From Cladorhizidae sp. MBARI D1340-BT2 (lineage: Eukaryota > Porifera > Demospongiae > Poecilosclerida > Cladorhizidae): a DNA stretch of 64,000 bases. Positions 63,360 to 64,000 of this stretch are shown piece after piece (within the stretch, counting starts at the first letter, position 1; each line of letters starts with the position of its first letter). The notes below the pieces were generated by a model. It worked only from the letters and a program-made list of their open reading frames with translations, did no database searches and was not told the DNA's origin. Location of the stretch: assembly GCA_028752905.1 (NCBI GenBank), contig JAQNBH010000252.1, positions 1,589,858 through 1,653,857 of the forward strand. The letters are read 5' to 3'. Position numbers and translations under genes: made by a program.

Positions 63360-63798
63360 TGTACGAACAGGAAGGTTGCCCTCTTTGTTTTCCCCTATCA
63401 GGTTGTAAGTCTTATAGTTTGAGGTCTGAGAATTCAGCAAAGGCTCTCCCTGGCTCTAAGTCTTAGAGGCTTGAATGAAGGTGAGGTTAATTCATAATCG
63501 AATAGAGCAGAGACAATACTTGAACAAGTAAATCAAGACAGTTATCTCAGGTGGGATAGAACTCAAAGGGGTTTTTATAGAAGTGAATGGAGGGATCTGA
63601 TTGGTAAACTAAAAGGTGTGAGGAGAATGCAATGTCCATATTTGGAAGTGAGAAAAGATCATGTGAGTGGAGAGACATACATACATAAAGCATTGATAAG
63701 AGTGTTAATGGAAATGAATTAGTTCAAATGAGACATGGTTGAGATTACTTTCAGATTGCAGAAGTTTCTTGAGAGGGAAGGAGATCCGTGCCCGAACA
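63360..63798 (-). repeat. 5' LTR of the BEL/Pao element
   Basis: This 439-bp LTR appears identical to 57277-57715 by direct reading. It holds the promoter; the U3-R boundary is probably some 25-30 bp downstream (lower coordinates) of the TATA box at 63572-63579. Confidence 0.96.
63572..63579 (-). promoter_or_regulatory. TATA box candidate in the 5' LTR
   Basis: The minus strand reads CTATAAAAACCCC, with TATAAAAA at these positions, about 220 bp from the LTR's outer edge. The same motif is in the 3' LTR at 57489-57496. Transcription toward lower coordinates would start near 63545-63550. Confidence 0.6.
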
Positions 63799-63803
63799 AA
63801 TAT
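63799..63803. other. BEL/Pao target-site duplication, right copy (AATAT)
   Basis: AATAT repeats the left flank at 57272-57276 and is followed by ATAGCTCTAAAGG, the exact continuation of the interrupted A monomer. Confidence 0.93.
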
Positions 63804-64000
63804 ATAGCTCTAAAGGTAGGCCTCTCTCTGTTCTCTCTCTTGATACCAAACATCCGTATATTCTGCATACATAGAATCACAAGATAGGTTTCTCTATGTG
63901 TTCTCTATCTTGATGCTAAACAGGTTAGCTTCATAGATTCTCCACACTTCACTGTATAAACTTGATATACAGCTATTAAGATAGGTCTCTCCCTGTGCTC
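63799..64000 (+). repeat. Satellite array, right block (partial unit)
   Basis: The end of monomer A, all of B and the start of C follow the retrotransposon in the original phase. The array continues past the window edge. Confidence 0.96.

Larger units (their letters stand above)
57277..63798 (-). mobile_element. Full-length BEL/Pao LTR retrotransposon, 6522 bp, apparently intact
   Basis: The element has two 439-bp LTRs that look identical base for base, each TG...CA, flanked by the AATAT duplication. In element orientation it reads 5' LTR (63798-63360), tRNA-Tyr primer site, short leader, one 1844-codon Gag-Pol frame, 3' LTR (57715-57277). The domain order DUF1759-type Gag, zinc knuckles, protease, reverse transcriptase, RNase H, integrase, DUF5641 is diagnostic of BEL/Pao. 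No envelope gene is seen. Identical LTRs and an open frame mean recent insertion and possible activity. It lies antisense to the satellite and the piggyBac gene. Confidence 0.97.

Noticed and set aside
63204..63440. Minus-strand 78-codon frame covering the LTR edge, primer site and leader
   Set aside because: It crosses the LTR boundary and primer site, is out of frame with Gag-Pol and resembles nothing. It could act as an upstream frame but there is no support.
57277..63798. Envelope gene, which would make the element an endogenous-retrovirus-like form
   Set aside because: After the DUF5641 region the frame ends in the 3' LTR, leaving no space for an envelope.

Overview
The window is about 55 kb of head-to-tail satellite DNA broken by two transposable elements. 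I see no host protein-coding gene, rRNA or tRNA gene. It comes from an animal nuclear genome: BEL/Pao retrotransposons are confined to Metazoa, and the piggyBac-type transposase, eukaryotic tRNA-Tyr primer site and large satellite agree. BEL/Pao elements are absent from mammals, so a non-mammalian animal is likely; the sequence alone does not give the species.

Layout. (1) 1-49405: satellite array, every unit in the same orientation. The basic unit is 908 bp: three diverged ~170-bp monomers (A, B, C), with C interrupted by a 385-bp segment that holds a 357-bp MITE-like sequence with perfect 10-bp terminal inverted repeats. I count 53 copies of the interrupted unit in the window. Many 908-bp units are separated by one extra 173-bp monomer, and some carry an extra ~339-bp A/B block (1247-bp units). 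From about 32655 onward these blocks form a 4316-bp higher-order repeat. (2) 49406-51886: a 2481-bp piggyBac-family DNA transposon, plus strand, in a duplicated TTAA, with intact terminal and subterminal repeats but a frameshifted transposase. (3) 51887-57276: the satellite resumes. (4) 57277-63798: a full-length BEL/Pao LTR retrotransposon, minus strand, with 439-bp LTRs that look identical, a 5-bp target duplication, a tRNA-Tyr primer binding site and one uninterrupted 1844-residue Gag-Pol frame. (5) 63799-64000: the satellite resumes exactly where it was interrupted.

History (inference). A MITE-like element entered one ~170-bp monomer and was amplified with it into a 908-bp composite unit. 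Unequal exchange produced 173-, 1247- and 4316-bp patterns. The piggyBac copy then landed in one 4316-bp repeat: removing it and one TTAA restores the exact period. The BEL/Pao insertion is very recent, given identical LTRs and an open frame. The most unusual features are the transposon-derived segment fixed inside the satellite unit and the readable record of unequal exchange. No new enzymatic or defence system is present. Pericentromeric or other heterochromatin is a reasonable setting but is not shown by sequence alone.
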